Shown here piece after piece: positions 36,024-48,652 of a stretch of DNA of 64,000 bases. Numbering within the stretch: the first letter of the stretch is position 1; each line of letters opens with the position of its first letter. The notes under the pieces are model-generated. The model made no database searches. It was given only the letters and a program-made list of their open reading frames with translations, and had not been told where the DNA came from. Position numbers and translations under genes: made by a program. The DNA is from Epiperipatus broadwayi (taxonomy: Eukaryota > Onychophora > Udeonychophora > Euonychophora > Peripatidae): the NCBI GenBank assembly GCA_028023455.1, contig JAQFVV010012397.1:5692237-5756236 (forward strand), in the 5' to 3' direction.

Positions 36024-36987
36024 AATTCTTATTATTTTGTACCTAATAAATATTTGATTTTTAAAACTTTTATACTTTTAATACAGCTGTTTGCTGCTCT
36101 CCCCCTTCAAGAATGACTCGTTCACTTCCATCCCAACTCTATGCCTAACTCACTAATATATCTATAAGCTTACTCCATCTCGATGCCCGTCCAACATATA
36201 ATGAATTTTTAAAAAAATTTTGATCTCCCTACTTTTTATTTTATAAATATATGAAATTCTTTTTTTATTTAAAAAAAAATCCCTTCTTTTTTTCTAGCTT
36301 TAATAAAATATACGAAAAATTTAAAAAAAAATCTTTTTTTTTTTTTTCGTCTATATATCTAAAGTATAACACATATTTTAATATTAAAGATGACTTAATA
36401 AAAATTTAACTCACCCCCGCTCTCTTCTTCCAGCTGTTTTATATATATATACTTAAATAGTTTTATGACCTAATTCCGTTTGACCCATCTGCACCAATTT
36501 CAAACCTTTAATTTTTGGTTAATTTGACGTTACTTATATATATATATTTCTTACTCATTTTAAACCACTCCAATTCATAAAAATACTTTGATAAAACAAA
36601 GAGTCCCCCCTTTTCTTTTTAATCTAAATTTCTTTTCTCTGCTCTCTAATGATAAATTTATAAGAGGATGACTTATAACTTGATCAATCATCCTCGGGTG
36701 CCAGTCAGTAGTGAACAGGAAAGACACAAAATAAATTTAATAATTTTTTTGCTATATACACACAAAAGTCCATAACTCAGAGTATGTAGGTGTTTACATC
36801 GAAGCCTCATTTGGTCGTCCAAACGTGGAAAAAAAATCTTACATATATACATTATTCAAAAAAAATTTGACTCAAAATCATTAATTTTGACCAAAAGAAT
36901 TATGTAAATACTCCATAATCTCTTCAGGGGAGGAAATGAGTTACACGCCCCACGATTTGGGCATCCAAACGCGGAAAAAAAAACCTA
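36024..36987 (-). other. leader of LTR element 2 with two primer-binding-like motifs
   Basis: Non-coding. Two related motifs lie about 145 bp apart on the minus strand: CGTTTGGATGCCCAAATCG (complement of about 36957-36975) and CGTTTGGACGACCAAATGAGG (about 36811-36830), each preceded by a T run. The first adjoins the LTR and is the better candidate primer-binding site. The second is followed by GGCTTCGATG, also found in the leader of LTR element 1. Confidence 0.5.
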
Positions 36988-39900
36988 TGTGCCAGTCAAA
37001 ACATGCTTATCCATCTAACACGAGCTGGAACTCACAAAATGTACTTCCAACCCAGTCAAGCCCGAGATTTAGGTCAGGAACCAGCCTGGATTCAAACCCA
37101 CTCTCCAAGCACCAGATCTAACACCCAATGGATAACATAACAATGGTAGCACACGAGATTTAATTCTTCGTCCGGCCCACTAGCAAATCGGAGAAAACAA
37201 TAAGACTCATGGACTTAAACATATATATAAACAACTTAAATACTAGACATTCCACAGATAAAATCTAACATATTTAAATAATAGGGGCTTTACTAATGAA
37301 TACTTATGGGCAATTAGTGAATTGGATTGATTTAATAATGAGACAGAAACTGATATATGATGAATTAAAAGATATTTATTGACAATTGTTGTTGGCAAAT
37401 GCACACAGGCATTTCATTTATAAAGTAACATTCTCTAGACTATTTGAACAATAATTGATGTTGGCAAATAGGTTTGTGGCTATGATTTAATGGAGCCAAA
37501 TATCCTGCTATACAACTAATCACTACATTAACTTATTTGTTATGTCCTTTTATAATCAGTTCGAGTGGCTCTTTTACATAAAATCAAACCAAGTCTGGAG
37601 TGAAGCTTAATAATACGTCTTAATTATAATAAATTTATATTAACTATGGGCTTTTAAAGAGTCCCAGATAGCTTTAGATCGAACGAGTTTTCAAGAATGC
37701 TTCGGATCAACACCGAAGACTGCATATTAGGGAGGGAGAGTTGGCTATAACCATTTTACTAATACGCTAGGCACAAGTAAAGTATAATAATAAAGTGGCT
37801 CTGCGGATGGAAGAATAGTTTTAGGGTTTTTGTGACAAACAACGGTTTACCCAAGAACCGGTTGTCATGCTGCTAATGGGGAACCTTTATTTGGTTCAGA
37901 GGCGGGGGACTTACATGCTAATCTGGCCCGTAGCTCAGACTTCGCTACTGCACTACCCATAAGAGAAGATGGGCTGGACTTACCATGGCTCCATCTTATA
38001 TATATATCAAAAAGAACAGCACAACGAGAAAACATTAATAAATCCCACATCCGCCAAGCCGAAGGATATTATAAATTAAAGATCATATATTAAATGAACA
38101 CTAGATCATCAGCTTGATCAAAAGAGCCAACTCTTCTGTAGCATGAGAAATACGATATGCTACTGACAGGAATATATAGATACAACTTTACTTTATCCCG
38201 TTCAATCTCTTTAGTTATCTATAACTACTAAACTTTTAAAAGGGGGAAAAGTATATTTAATAGGGGACTTACGAATACTTAACTAAAAAAATATACTTAT
38301 GATTGCACTCCAGGCTAGTTTAATCTTGAGTAACATAATAAATAAAGGTTGAAAAGCCACATTTTATATTTATATTAATTAATTTACTAAATGACAAAAA
38401 TATGAATTTGGGTTTCGAAACAGCGCACGAAATGACGCTATATAAATAATAATACGGAGATTTTAAATTCATATCTTTAAAAACATTTTAATAATTAAAT
38501 GCACACCATTTCGAAACATAGGCATAACTAATAATAAATAAAATAAGCAAAAGAAAAGCAAAATATAATTGCAGTGATTAAATTATATAGCAAAACATTA
38601 ATTAACAGAAATTTAGCAAAAGTATTTCATTTATAGAATTAAAATATTTTAGGAAACAATTTAGACAGTTTACACTATTGTATTAGCAAAAAGTATTTCA
38701 TTTAAATATTATTTTGAAAACAATTTAGATAGAAATTTCAATAATATGGTTAGCTAACCTGTTTTTGAAGAAATAATGAATGTTTTTGAAATGCACACAG
38801 AGCTCTGCGATTTTAAATAATACTAAAATAGTTCTCTAGCTAAGGAGAGATTCGAGCTGGAAACGAAGGTGACTTCTTTGGCGGCTTATGGCATCTTCAA
38901 TTTAGTTGGGAGACGATTTTTTAAAATAGTGTTTCTTTAGCTGGATTGAAATCGGAACGAGGGCAAATTATTTTTATGGCTTATGGCATCTTCACATTTA
39001 GTTGGTGTAAGCTTGGTTGTTCCTTTGGCATTTGATGGATTGAACTAGGCGTTCCATCACGGGAAAGCAGCAAAATTTTGCCTGACTTTAGCCAGACATG
39101 TTAAGGTTGAACAATAATAAAACTTCTCCTGTTGACTCTCTTCAAAAGTAAGATGGATTCTCCCTTCCCACTTAAAATAAGGCCTATTTATATCCTTCTA
39201 CTAAACTTTAACACCTTTCTGGAATTTCGTAAGCCTCGGGACCAATTGACTTTTAATTAAAGCAAAATAATATAATTCAATTTCTACAACAACTGATAAA
39301 ATCTCCGAGGTGTTATATTTAATTTCCTTAAAAAAATGTATCAAAATATATAAACTATATAATCTGATTCATTTTCATTAATTAAATTCCTTTTCAGGTG
39401 TTATTACTTAGCAGAAAGAACGGTATTCTGATTTAATGAAAAAGTCTTTTGTTGCAAACAAAAATCAATCAGAAAACAGATTTTACTTTTTTACCCAGGT
39501 GTGTCACTAATTGATATCTTGTTTACAAAAATTCTCATTTTTAATTGCGAACAGATAATTCTTATTTTATAAAACTAAATAACTTTTAACATATTTGTTT
39601 ATTAAAAAAAAAAACAAATTTAAAGAAAATACTTGTTTCAACTATATATGTAAAACATTAAATCAGAAAACCGTTAAATAAATTAAAGAAAACATTTACA
39701 TTACTTTTATTTAAACTTAAATATATATGAATCATTTTGCCGTTATTCCAAGGTTTAAATTACCATACCACATACGAAATAATAGCGAATATAATTAAGA
39801 ATTGACCGAAAATTAATAAAACATTTTATAATAATTTATGAGCATTTCTCCGCTATAATTTTATCAAACCTGTCTAATTATAGCGTGTCTTCGTATGTAA

Positions 39901-40069
39901 ATGGATAATGCCATTTAAGCGGCAATTATAGCAAAGTTTTCCCGCTCGATTTATATATAACATTTTTACATATGACATTTCTACATTTAAGATAGGTTCG
40001 AAACTAGTTCAGACGAGTAGGTCATTAGGTTGATGGTGAAACGGAAAGGGATTGGAGATTTCCGTTTCA
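36988..40069 (-). repeat. 5' LTR of LTR element 2 (inferred)
   Basis: In minus orientation it starts TGAAACGGAAA at 40069 and ends CTGGCACA at 36988. No second copy in the window confirms it. Internal near-duplications are visible, for example GGCTTATGGCATCTTCA at about 38881 and 38979. A GGGTTTGAATCC motif (about 37084-37095, minus) resembles a pol III B box and sits near the LTR 3' end, as in element 1. Small ORFs inside are not convincing. Confidence 0.5.
40037..40069 (-). promoter_or_regulatory. terminal hairpin at the 5' edge of LTR 2
   Basis: TGAAACGGAAA (40037-40047) and TTTCCGTTTCA (40059-40069) are perfect 11-bp inverted repeats with an 11-nt loop. Position and the outer TGAAAC/GTTTCA match the hairpin of LTR element 1, but the inner sequence differs. 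Confidence 0.7.
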
Positions 40070-40140
40070 ATATATGACAGCAATTCCAATGCATAATGCT
40101 AAACTGAAATCAATATTCAAATATTAAATAACCAGTTAAT

Positions 40141-40247
40141 AAATTCAGAATGGCCTTCTGTGACATAAATATACAAATACATTAGAGTTTGTATTTCAAA
40201 AGCTAATATATTTATATAATTATTTCACAGAGGGCCATTCTGAATTT
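40141..40247. repeat. short foldback repeat
   Basis: Arms AAATTCAGAATGGCCTTCTG (40141) and its mirror ending 40247, 23 bp each with one mismatch; the loop is AT-rich. Confidence 0.8.
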
Positions 40248-40356
40248 CTTAGATATGTGGAGTGATTTAAGATATATGTTAAAAGGAGGTTGCCTTGACA
40301 ACAGTTTGAATTTGTTGATTGTTATTGATATTGCAATTGTCTAAGTGTTGTCTGGC

Positions 40357-40362
<6 letters not shown>

Positions 40363-40410
<48 letters not shown>
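40363..40410. repeat. (AT)n microsatellite with GT end
   Basis: AT units passing into a few GT units at 40411-40420. Confidence 0.93.
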
Positions 40411-40420
<10 letters not shown>

Positions 40421-40458
40421 AAATACAAACATTTCCTAATAATTAATATTATATATTA

Positions 40459-40578
40459 ATTAGATTAATAACTCAGCAATGGCTTTTTGAGCATGTAAAA
40501 TACTCTCAAACCAAAGCACAAGATAGACTGAGAGTATTTCATGTGCTCAATAACCCAGTATTGAATTGTTAATCTAAT
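40459..40578. repeat. foldback repeat, arms about 50 bp
   Basis: Left ATTAGATTAATAACTCAGCA and right mirror ending TTAATCTAAT. The inner part TGAGCATGTAAAATACTCTCA is matched by TGAGAGTATTTCATGTGCTCA. The loop is about 20 nt. (AT)n lies on both sides. No coding sequence. Confidence 0.75.
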
Positions 40579-40599
40579 TTATATATATATATATATTAT

Positions 40600-43500
40600 A
40601 ATGGTCAGAATGAAGTGGAGTCTTACCATATCTGCACTACTTGAACCTAGAAAATTTATAGTGTAGGCAGATACACACTGTTAAGATCTAACTTTTACAT
40701 ATATATGGTTTATTCTGAACATCAGCCCAAGCCACTGGCTCAGTGAAATGCAGAGATTTATAAAAATAAATTATTTAAAAAATATTTTCAACATTAAAAA
40801 AAATAATAATAAAAAAAGCCACTGCCATTAATTAACACACAAACATTTATTAATGCACATATAAATAAAATTGAGGAATAAAATTTATTATTTAGGTTGG
40901 TTATTAATTTTTTAATTTAAAATTTTATTTTAAACAATCAGCATAGATGAATTTGATATTTGTAAATGTCGAGTATGAATAAACTACATAGATTGCATTT
41001 GAAAAAAAAATTCTATCCCTTATTCAACTTTAGGCCAAAAGTTCACAGTCAAACCAACTTCAATCCATGATAAATCAATGTATTCAATGCAGCATGAATA
41101 TGACAGCACAAATACTATACTGTCAGGAATGTACATCTGAACAGCATGGTTATAGAAGACATTGACTCTCATCCAGTACAGGAATACTACATCTGTCTGG
41201 CGAGAAGAACAATATAAAAACTCCATAGGAAGGGACTGCATTTTTTATCTTACTATACCATTCCATAGGCTAAGAGGGGTGATCCAAGGAGCAGGGAATA
41301 CCATCTGCTTCTGATGGTCAGTGAGATAGGAGACTTATTTTGCCCAAGTGCGGCATATAATAGTATCTTGCACATAGAAAATCTCATGCTACATTTACTA
41401 ATTATGCCAATATATCCAATTGATTAACCCAATTTAACTATGAAACAAATAAAGTAAGATTAACCCTCCCTTAATTAATTAATATAACTTTACAAATCTA
41501 TGAAGCCATTCATGCCCAACTTAGATTTAACATTTATTAATGCACATATATAAACATTTAAAATTGAGGAATAAAATTTATTATTTTAGATTTGTTATAA
41601 ATTTTTAAATTTAAATTATTAAGAAGTCTACACAGATGGACATTTTATAAAAGTTTGTTTTATAATGTTGAGTATAAATAGGCTACATAGATTACTCAGT
41701 TAAAAACATTTCAAAATAAACAAACAATCAAAATATAAAGTCATTGATGAAATTGCAGAGGGAAATTTACAAGAAACCCAATGGCATTCATCATAAAATG
41801 CTGCATTGATATCAATAACTAAAAAAACACTTGAATAAATACATCTTTAGATACTCAACATGAGGTATCATATTTATTGAATATCTATATATTTTAATCA
41901 AATATGAAAATAAAAACATAATTAAACTTTAACAAATCTCTGCAGTCATCTATACCCAACTTAAATTTAATGCATTTAAACAATTTAATCAATAAATATA
42001 AAAAAAAATGGAAATGTTTAACTTAGAAAACTCAAATGTATATAATTTAAACATTAATAATTGAATTTGAAAAGTCAGATTAAAGTTCATTTTTAAAAAA
42101 ATTAGGTTTAACTTGTCAAATCTTGAAAGTTCTTATTTTTTTTTTTTCTAAAATTGTATAGTTCATACTTTACAGTAGAAGAGCTCATGATTCCTTGGGC
42201 CAATTCCCACAAAGACTTTATTAATGGAAGACTGGTCTGTTGTTCATAGTGTAGTTTTTATTCCAGAGGTTGCCATAGCTGCTTCAATCCTGGTACTATT
42301 GAATTGCAGTACTCTTATGATTCAGGGTCTGCAACAGTACCATTCATAATTCAACAGTCATTTCATTTGAAAAAGGTGAGAGAGAATGAACAGTGCACTT
42401 ATCACTCTTCTCAAAAAGATCAAGCTGAAACTGTTCTTAATTTGGATATTTTTTTTTCTAGTAATCCTCTGGATACATTGAACATAGTTTCCTGTTCCAA
42501 TCATTTTCATTAAGGTCTGAGCATTGATTTGCTGCTTCTATTGGACATCTAATTTTTTTTGTTCTCTTATCTATATCTTTCATCTGACTTTTTATATAAG
42601 AGCCCCAAGGGCTAGTTTGCTTTTTGTTTAATTTATAAAACAATCATTTCCATTTACAAAAATATTTTATCTTTAGATCTTGTGCTTTTTTTTAAAAAAA
42701 AAGAAAATAATACTTTTAAAGTTTTCATTCCATCTGTGCGATATATTATATACATTAAACAACTTTTAACTTTCAGTTTTTAAGTTAAGTTTTTTTTTAA
42801 TAAATCAATTTTTATTTATAATCTTTTTATTTTAATTTAAAATATGTAATGGCATATTATATACCGTTACAATATATATATATATATAATGAATATTCTT
42901 AATATCCATATAGAGAAATGTTGATGACCATTGTTTTTATATCCTTATATACATATGTAACCTATGAAATGAAGTCAGTAAGAAGAGAATACCAACACCT
43001 TTTTGATTCTGGCATTTTATTAAGTATTATTACATTTTTAATATATGTAAATTAAATTTCTTTATGTCTTAAAATAATTTGTGATATCTCTTGATATATT
43101 TATTTATAATTATAAATTAATGTTTTTAATTTTTTAAAGTTAATATAAATAGAAAATATATATTAAAGGGGGTATTATTGATAAAGATTTTTAAAAAAAA
43201 TCAAATATTATTTAAACATTTTAAATACATTCAACTATTAATAACACTGACAAAATTTCTGAAGCACTTCATTTAACAAATCCTTCGAAAAGTAAATTTC
43301 ATTAAAATTGCATAGTTGATTTATAAATAATATGCAGTGAGTTAAATGTGAAGATGTTTAAAGCTTCACGCTCTTAAGTCAAAATGCTTCAGACTGGCTT
43401 ATATATATAAAAATTTAAGTAAAGAGAAAGGTGGAACCACCTTTTTCTTATGAAATCTGTCTTGTGTTGTGACTTAAGTTGCTCCCTATACAGTCATAAT

Positions 43501-45400
43501 TACATCTGATTGGCTGTCATATAAGCATTCTAAAAGTGCATGTGAGAGGTTTTTAGCCTTTCATTTTAATTAAGACAGTTAGTGTAAACTCTAATTATTT
43601 TACTATCTATACACTTTGGATCAAATAATTTAAAGTATTCTTTGAATTTGTTAATTCAGAATATCAGTTGCTTTCATCTTATTCTAATACTCATTGGCTC
43701 TCATTAAAAAAATACAATAGAAATAATTATATTTTTATTTGAGGCATTTAAATCATTTTTTAATTAAAAAGAATGGACAATGTTTTTGATTTAGCATTTC
43801 ATTAATCAAAATATGTGTTATTCTTATCATGTATTATACCGTATACATTTTTAATAAAATATTTTTGAAAATTGAAAGAAGAAAAATAAGTACTGTAGAT
43901 GTAGTCAGTGACTCCCAAGAAAGCTAGGATAATTTTCAATAGAATTGAAACTTCAAAAACAATGAAAAATAAATTTTTAAATGAAGTATAAAATATTATG
44001 GTACATGTTACAACTATATGCAAAAAATAATTCCACTTTAGCCCTTTAATATATTCGTGTGGTCTTAAAAGAAATTCTATATTAAATACAAATTAAGATT
44101 ATCTATACATGTTTAAAAATTAAAAATACCAATGCCAATGACAACAAGATATTTGATCCAATAATACTTTCAGAAAAAGAATTTGAACAAGAAAATACTA
44201 TGAATATTCATTTGAAGCTTTTACAATATCTTGAGATTATAGATCTATAAATATATTGAATAGACACATCTTCTAACACTTTTTGGTCTATTCTCTATCA
44301 CAGGTACAATAATTTTACATAGTGCACATAGTTCTCATTGCCAGAATATAGTTTTAACTGCTAATATATATATATATCCCTCTGAAAAATAAACATGATG
44401 TATATATATATACACACACACTTTAAATGATTAAATTTCAATGTTAAAATGTGTCCATAATGTTGCCTTCTATATACATAAAATTAAAAATAATTTAAAA
44501 CTGATTATATTAAAAAAAATCAAATTAATTTAAAAATTACTAGGAAAGAAAATATTATGAAACTTTGTATATTTAAGGAAATTTAATCAAATGTGTAAAC
44601 GTGGTTGAAGGGCCAGCACTATTAGAAGCAAAATGGTCATTGATAGATTATTGGAAACTTTAGAGTTATAATTTTAAAAGTAAAAGGAATGGATTATTAT
44701 TATTGTTTTTTTTTTTAGATTATTTGTATATATATATATATATTACGAAAGGGGGAGGAAGAAAGGATTGTAATAAATTTAATCATTTTTATGTACATAT
44801 ATGTATTTTACTAATTATATTTAATGTAAGTATTGTAATGTAATGTAAATAATGTCCACTGGGGGAGTTGATGTAGGGTAATTAGTCATGTGAGTGTGTA
44901 AGAAGAAACATCTTGAAAAGCTTCCATTAAGGAATGAAAGCCGGTTTGATGTATTAAATATGTTTTTTTTATTTATACTGAGTTGGCTGTTTTAATTTTG
45001 TTTTAAATTGATTATTTTTCATTATATATATATATGAGAATGTTGTATTGACTTTTTTATATTTAATTTACACTTTTCTAGACTAAATCTGGTTATTGAT
45101 TTTTTTTTGTATATTTTTTTGAAAAACAAAGAATCAAAAAAAAAAAAAAAAAGCTACCTGGGTGAAGAGTAGAAATAGAAAGAATTAGTTAAATTAAACA
45201 AAATTTAAAGAAATTTATTGATTTTTTTTTTTTATAAGTGTAAATCTGTTGTTTTCAATTTTGATGTTAAGCATAAAAATTGTATTGACATTCTGAGAAA
45301 AGAAAATTTACAAATAATTATTTAAAAAAGGAAAAATAATTTACTTCAAAAATTAATCTTTCTTAAAAAGAAAAAAAATTAAATATTGCAGCGTCAAATT
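40600..45400. other. 4.8 kb AT-rich, nothing recognised
   Basis: Short frames at 41020-41241 (73 codons, minus), 42304-42513 (plus), 42458-42643 (minus) and 43802-44023 (minus) have no recognisable motif. The first is less biased in composition than its neighbours and could be an exon, but no splice context convinced me. The rest is A/T runs and short AT tracts. Confidence 0.5.
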
Positions 45401-45519
45401 AAAAAAGATGCTAAATATAAAAAAAGATTCAGCAATGAAAAAATATTTCAAGTACAGTAAATTGAAGCTTCGACATTTAATAAGAAGTTGTGTGTGTGCG
45501 TATATATCTAAAAAATTAA

Positions 45520-45935
45520 ATCATGAATCATCATTTTCAACTACTATCGATCCACTGCAGGATGAAAATCTCTCCAAGATCAATCCACTTTTTCCGATCT
45601 CTAGCCTCTCTTCTTCACATCACCCCAGTACAATTCCTTATTTCATCCATCTATCCATGTGGTCTCTTACTAGATCTTTTACATTCTTTTGAAATCCAAA
45701 TTTAAAATTTTAACTGTCCATGTATTATGATCTCTTTGAGCATTATGACCAGTCCAACTCCATTTTAGTCTCTTAAATTCTTTCAATGACGTCAGAGCAT
45801 TTATTTGTTCTCTCTAAATTACGTATTTCATTTTTGAGCTCTTTTCATTACTCCTAACATACATCTTTCCATACTTCTTTGAGTGGTTTGAAGTATCTGT
45901 ATTACTTTTCTATTTGTTGTTACAGCTTTATGTTG
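45520..45935 (-). pseudogene. 3' fragment of an RTE-type LINE
   Basis: The plus-strand sequence ATCCACTGCAGGATGAAAAT and what follows matches the 3' end of the LINE at 48677-49100 at the nucleotide level, for example TCTCCAAG and the TTTCCGATC block. On the minus strand this is the end of the LINE reading frame, 5'-truncated and broken by stops. It ends near 45935 in the segment equivalent to 49060-49080. Confidence 0.75.
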
Positions 45936-46763
45936 GAAGTGTGATAGCACGATTTAATATCATATTGAAGACAAACGTCAAGTATAAATCTACAGGTTAT
46001 TACTTCATTTTCTAAAAAAATTAAATATTCAGCATTATTTAATCATAAAAATTAGTCATTGTTAAAATTAAAAACCAGTATTCACACACTTATACCTATA
46101 ATATGAGTAAAAATTGAAAATAATAATTCAAACGTTTTGATTTTTGTTATTAAAACTTGAAATTTAGACCAGGTTTAAATGATAAAATTGAGACATTTTA
46201 AAAGAAATTTTGTGCTTTTGATTCACAGTTTTCACCACTGGACTAATCTATTCACAATAATCATTGTCAAAATGTGTATGTATTGTTGAATTAAATACTA
46301 TATATGTATTTGAAAGATTTTAAAACATTCAAGCTATAAATTAAATTGATTATAACTAAAATATATAAAGACAGAAGGCTATTATTTGTGTGTGAGGTTC
46401 AGGTGCATCATATCTTCAGAATATCATCTGAATAAGAACTTCTCATAAAAGGCATGTATAATGTGAGGTATTGGTCTAGGAAATTTTACACTAAGCAAAA
46501 AATTCAAGATTTGCAGCAAGCATTGGAGGAATAGATCACAAAACTCAAAGTTTTGTTTGATTGCAGAAATTTATCAAGTGCTCTAGTAAATTTATTACAT
46601 ATTTACATTATATATATATAAACAAAAATGCAAGTTAAAAAACTTGCTAACGCTTGTATTTATGTCCACAGATGGCGTTCTACCAAAAACGCCCATCAAG
46701 CGTATGTTTTGTTTACATAAACGTCAGAGTAGTTAGTATTCACTATCTCTAACTATAATTCCA

Positions 46764-46807
46764 CTTTCAGATCATGATTTCAAGCTATTTGCTATCGTCA
46801 GTGAAAG
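46764..46807 (-). ncRNA. hammerhead ribozyme module, satellite B copy 1
   Basis: Minus strand, same 44-nt sequence as the module at 47796-47839: CTTTCA, CTGACGA, stem II, GAAA, stem III, ATC, TGAAAG. Every core position is canonical. The closing pair of stem II is U-U instead of G-C. Confidence 0.7.
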
Positions 46808-47175
46808 ACAGGAATAAAGAAACTAGATCTAAATACAAACTCTGAGCGTTTATGAAACAATTTCTATTCAGCTTGCAAGCGTGAATTTTTTAGACACGTA
46901 TTGTCTTCAAACTCAGCATAGCAAACCAGATAGCTATAAGGGTCTGATCTCAGTTCAGCATCACCACATAGTAGAAGCCTCTGCAATCTATATCATTGCA
47001 AGAAAGACCTCAAAGGTACATTTATGATAAACAAAAATGCAAGTTAAAAAAAAACTTGCTAACGCTTGTATTTATGTCCACAGATGGCGTTCTACCAAAA
47101 ACGCCCATCAAGCATATGTTTTGTTTACATAAACGTCAGAGTAGTTAGTATTCACTATCTCTAACTATAATTCCA

Positions 47176-47219
47176 CTTTCAGATCATGATTTCAAGCTAT
47201 TTGCTATCGTCAGTGAAAG
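47176..47219 (-). ncRNA. hammerhead ribozyme module, satellite B copy 2
   Basis: Second direct unit, minus strand, 412 bp from the first copy. Identical core, stems and ATC triplet. Two complete ribozymes in tandem would release a 412-nt unit from a read-through transcript. Confidence 0.7.
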
Positions 47220-47392
47220 ACAGGAATAAAGAAACTAGATCTAAATACAAACTCTGAGTGTTTATGAAACAATTTCTATTCAGCTTGCAAGCGTGAATTT
47301 TTTAGACATGTAATGTCTTCAAACTCAGCATAGCAAACCAGATAGCTATATGGGTCTGATCTCAGTTCAGCATCACCACATAGTAGAAGCCT

Positions 47393-47431
47393 CTGACGAT
47401 AGCAAATAGCTTGAAATCATGATCTGAAAGT
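47393..47431 (+). ncRNA. hammerhead module lacking its 5' stem I strand
   Basis: At the palindrome turn CTGACGA and everything downstream is intact, but the CTTTCA strand of stem I is replaced by AAGCCT from another part of the unit. It should not fold as a full ribozyme in isolation. Confidence 0.6.
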
Positions 47432-47795
47432 GGAATTATAGTTAGAGATAGTGAATACTAACTACTCTGACGTTTATGTAAACAAAACATACGCTTGATG
47501 GGTGTTTTTGGTAGAACGCCATCTGTGGACATAAATACAAGCGTTAGCAAGTTTTTTAACTTGCATTTTTGTTTATCATAAATGTACCTTTGAGGTCTTT
47601 CTTGCAATGATATAGATTGCAGAGGCTTCTACTATGTGGTGATGCTGAACTGAGATCAGACCCATATAGCTATCTGGTTTGCTATGCTGAGTTTGAAGAC
47701 ATTACGTGTCTAAAAAATTCACGCTTGCAAGCTGAATAGAAATTGTTTCATAAACGCTCAGAGTTTGTATTTAGATCTAGTTTCTTTATTCCTGT

Positions 47796-47839
47796 CTTTC
47801 ACTGACGATAGCAAATAGCTTGAAATCATGATCTGAAAG
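47796..47839 (+). ncRNA. hammerhead ribozyme module, satellite B inverted copy
   Basis: Stem I CTTTCA (47796-47801) pairs with TGAAAG (47834-47839). The core CTGACGA is at 47802-47808. Stem II TAGC/GCTT (47809-47812, 47818-47821) has loop AAATA; its closing pair is U-U, then three good pairs. GAAA is at 47822-47825. Stem III ATC/GAT (47825-47827, 47830-47832) is very short. C at 47833 completes the cleavage triplet ATC. This meets the CUGANGA...GAA...NUH rule of hammerheads with a type I layout. A short stem III is typical of hammerheads in animal repeats. Confidence 0.75.
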
Positions 47840-48059
47840 TGGAATTATAGTTAGAGATAGTGAATACTAACTACTCTGACGTTTATGTAAACAAAACATA
47901 CGCTTGATGGGCGTTTTTGGTAGAACACCATCTGTGGACATATATATATATATAAGGACACATAGAGTAATGATTAGTTTGATGGCTGAAAATTTTTAAC
48001 AAACTAAAAAACTTAGTTTTATTTATAGTTAATTGGAATTATCTTTAATATCCAATTAT

Positions 48060-48480
48060 TGATCAGTGATAAGATATATTTATATATAATTAAATATTTA
48101 TAAATACAGTAATTAGTAATATGTAAAGTAATAACTTTTAAAAAAATAACCACTATGCAGTGCTTTTGACTAACCTGATAGTCTTTGTCAACTAACATTT
48201 TGAAAAGTTAATCTTCCACAATTTCATGATCTTAATGTTTGCTGCCTATCTGCTAATTAAGTCTTGTTTGTATTTATATATTATCATAGCTTCCTTTATT
48301 TTCCTTTTGTTGTTATTTTATGCTAATGTACAAATACAAACAAGGCTTAGTGTTAGTTGACAAAGACTACAAGGATAGTCGAAAGCACTCCTAAGTGGAT
48401 AAAACTTTTCTAAAGTTATTATTTACATATTTCTAATTACTGTATTTATAAATATTTAATTATAAGATTATGCATATATA
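48060..48480. mobile_element. head-to-head PLE 3' ends (foldback)
   Basis: The left part reads as a PLE 3' end on the minus strand, the right part as one on the plus strand, turning near 48325. Both carry the terminal motif: minus 48149-48193 (TTGACAAAGACTA, TAGTCAAAAGCACT) and plus 48357-48400 (TTGACAAAGACTA, TAGTCGAAAGCACT). Only a scrap of the GIY-YIG C-terminus remains (AAATAACAACAAAAGG, minus, near 48303-48318). Confidence 0.75.
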
Positions 48481-48610
48481 TTTGAAGAAATACAGACATC
48501 AGATTATATATATAGGACATATTTTATGGGTTCATCTGTGTTAAAATATTTTAATATGGATGAACCCGCAAAATGTCTTTTATATATGCAACCCATGAAA
48601 ATCTTAGTAT

Positions 48611-48612
<2 letters not shown>

Positions 48613-48652
<40 letters not shown>

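Larger units (their letters stand above)
34630..40069 (-). mobile_element. LTR retrotransposon 2, non-autonomous, 3' LTR missing
   Basis: Minus-strand element: an LTR of about 3.08 kb (36988-40069, TG...CA), a leader of nearly 1 kb, one ORF (36023-34677), then AT microsatellites where the 3' interior and 3' LTR should be. The layout parallels LTR element 1. With a single LTR the boundary at 36988 is inferred from the TG/CA ends and the adjoining primer-binding-like motif, and the left end is approximate. Confidence 0.6.
46619..47942. repeat. 410-bp satellite B, direct and inverted copies
   Basis: Two direct units (46619-47028 and 47029-47392) are followed by inverted units (47393 to about 47805, then a partial to 47940). 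Direct units start ATAAACAAAAATGCAAGTT. The turn lies at 47392/47393. The unit is homologous to satellite A: GAAACTAGATCTAAA, CCAGATAGCTATA and AGCCTCTGCAAT occur in the same order. Copies differ by few bases. Each complete unit has one 44-nt hammerhead module. (AT)n bounds both ends. Confidence 0.92.

Noticed and set aside
41020-41241. 73-codon minus-strand ORF of less biased composition
   Set aside because: Considered as an exon of a host gene, but no homology recognised and splice sites not convincing.
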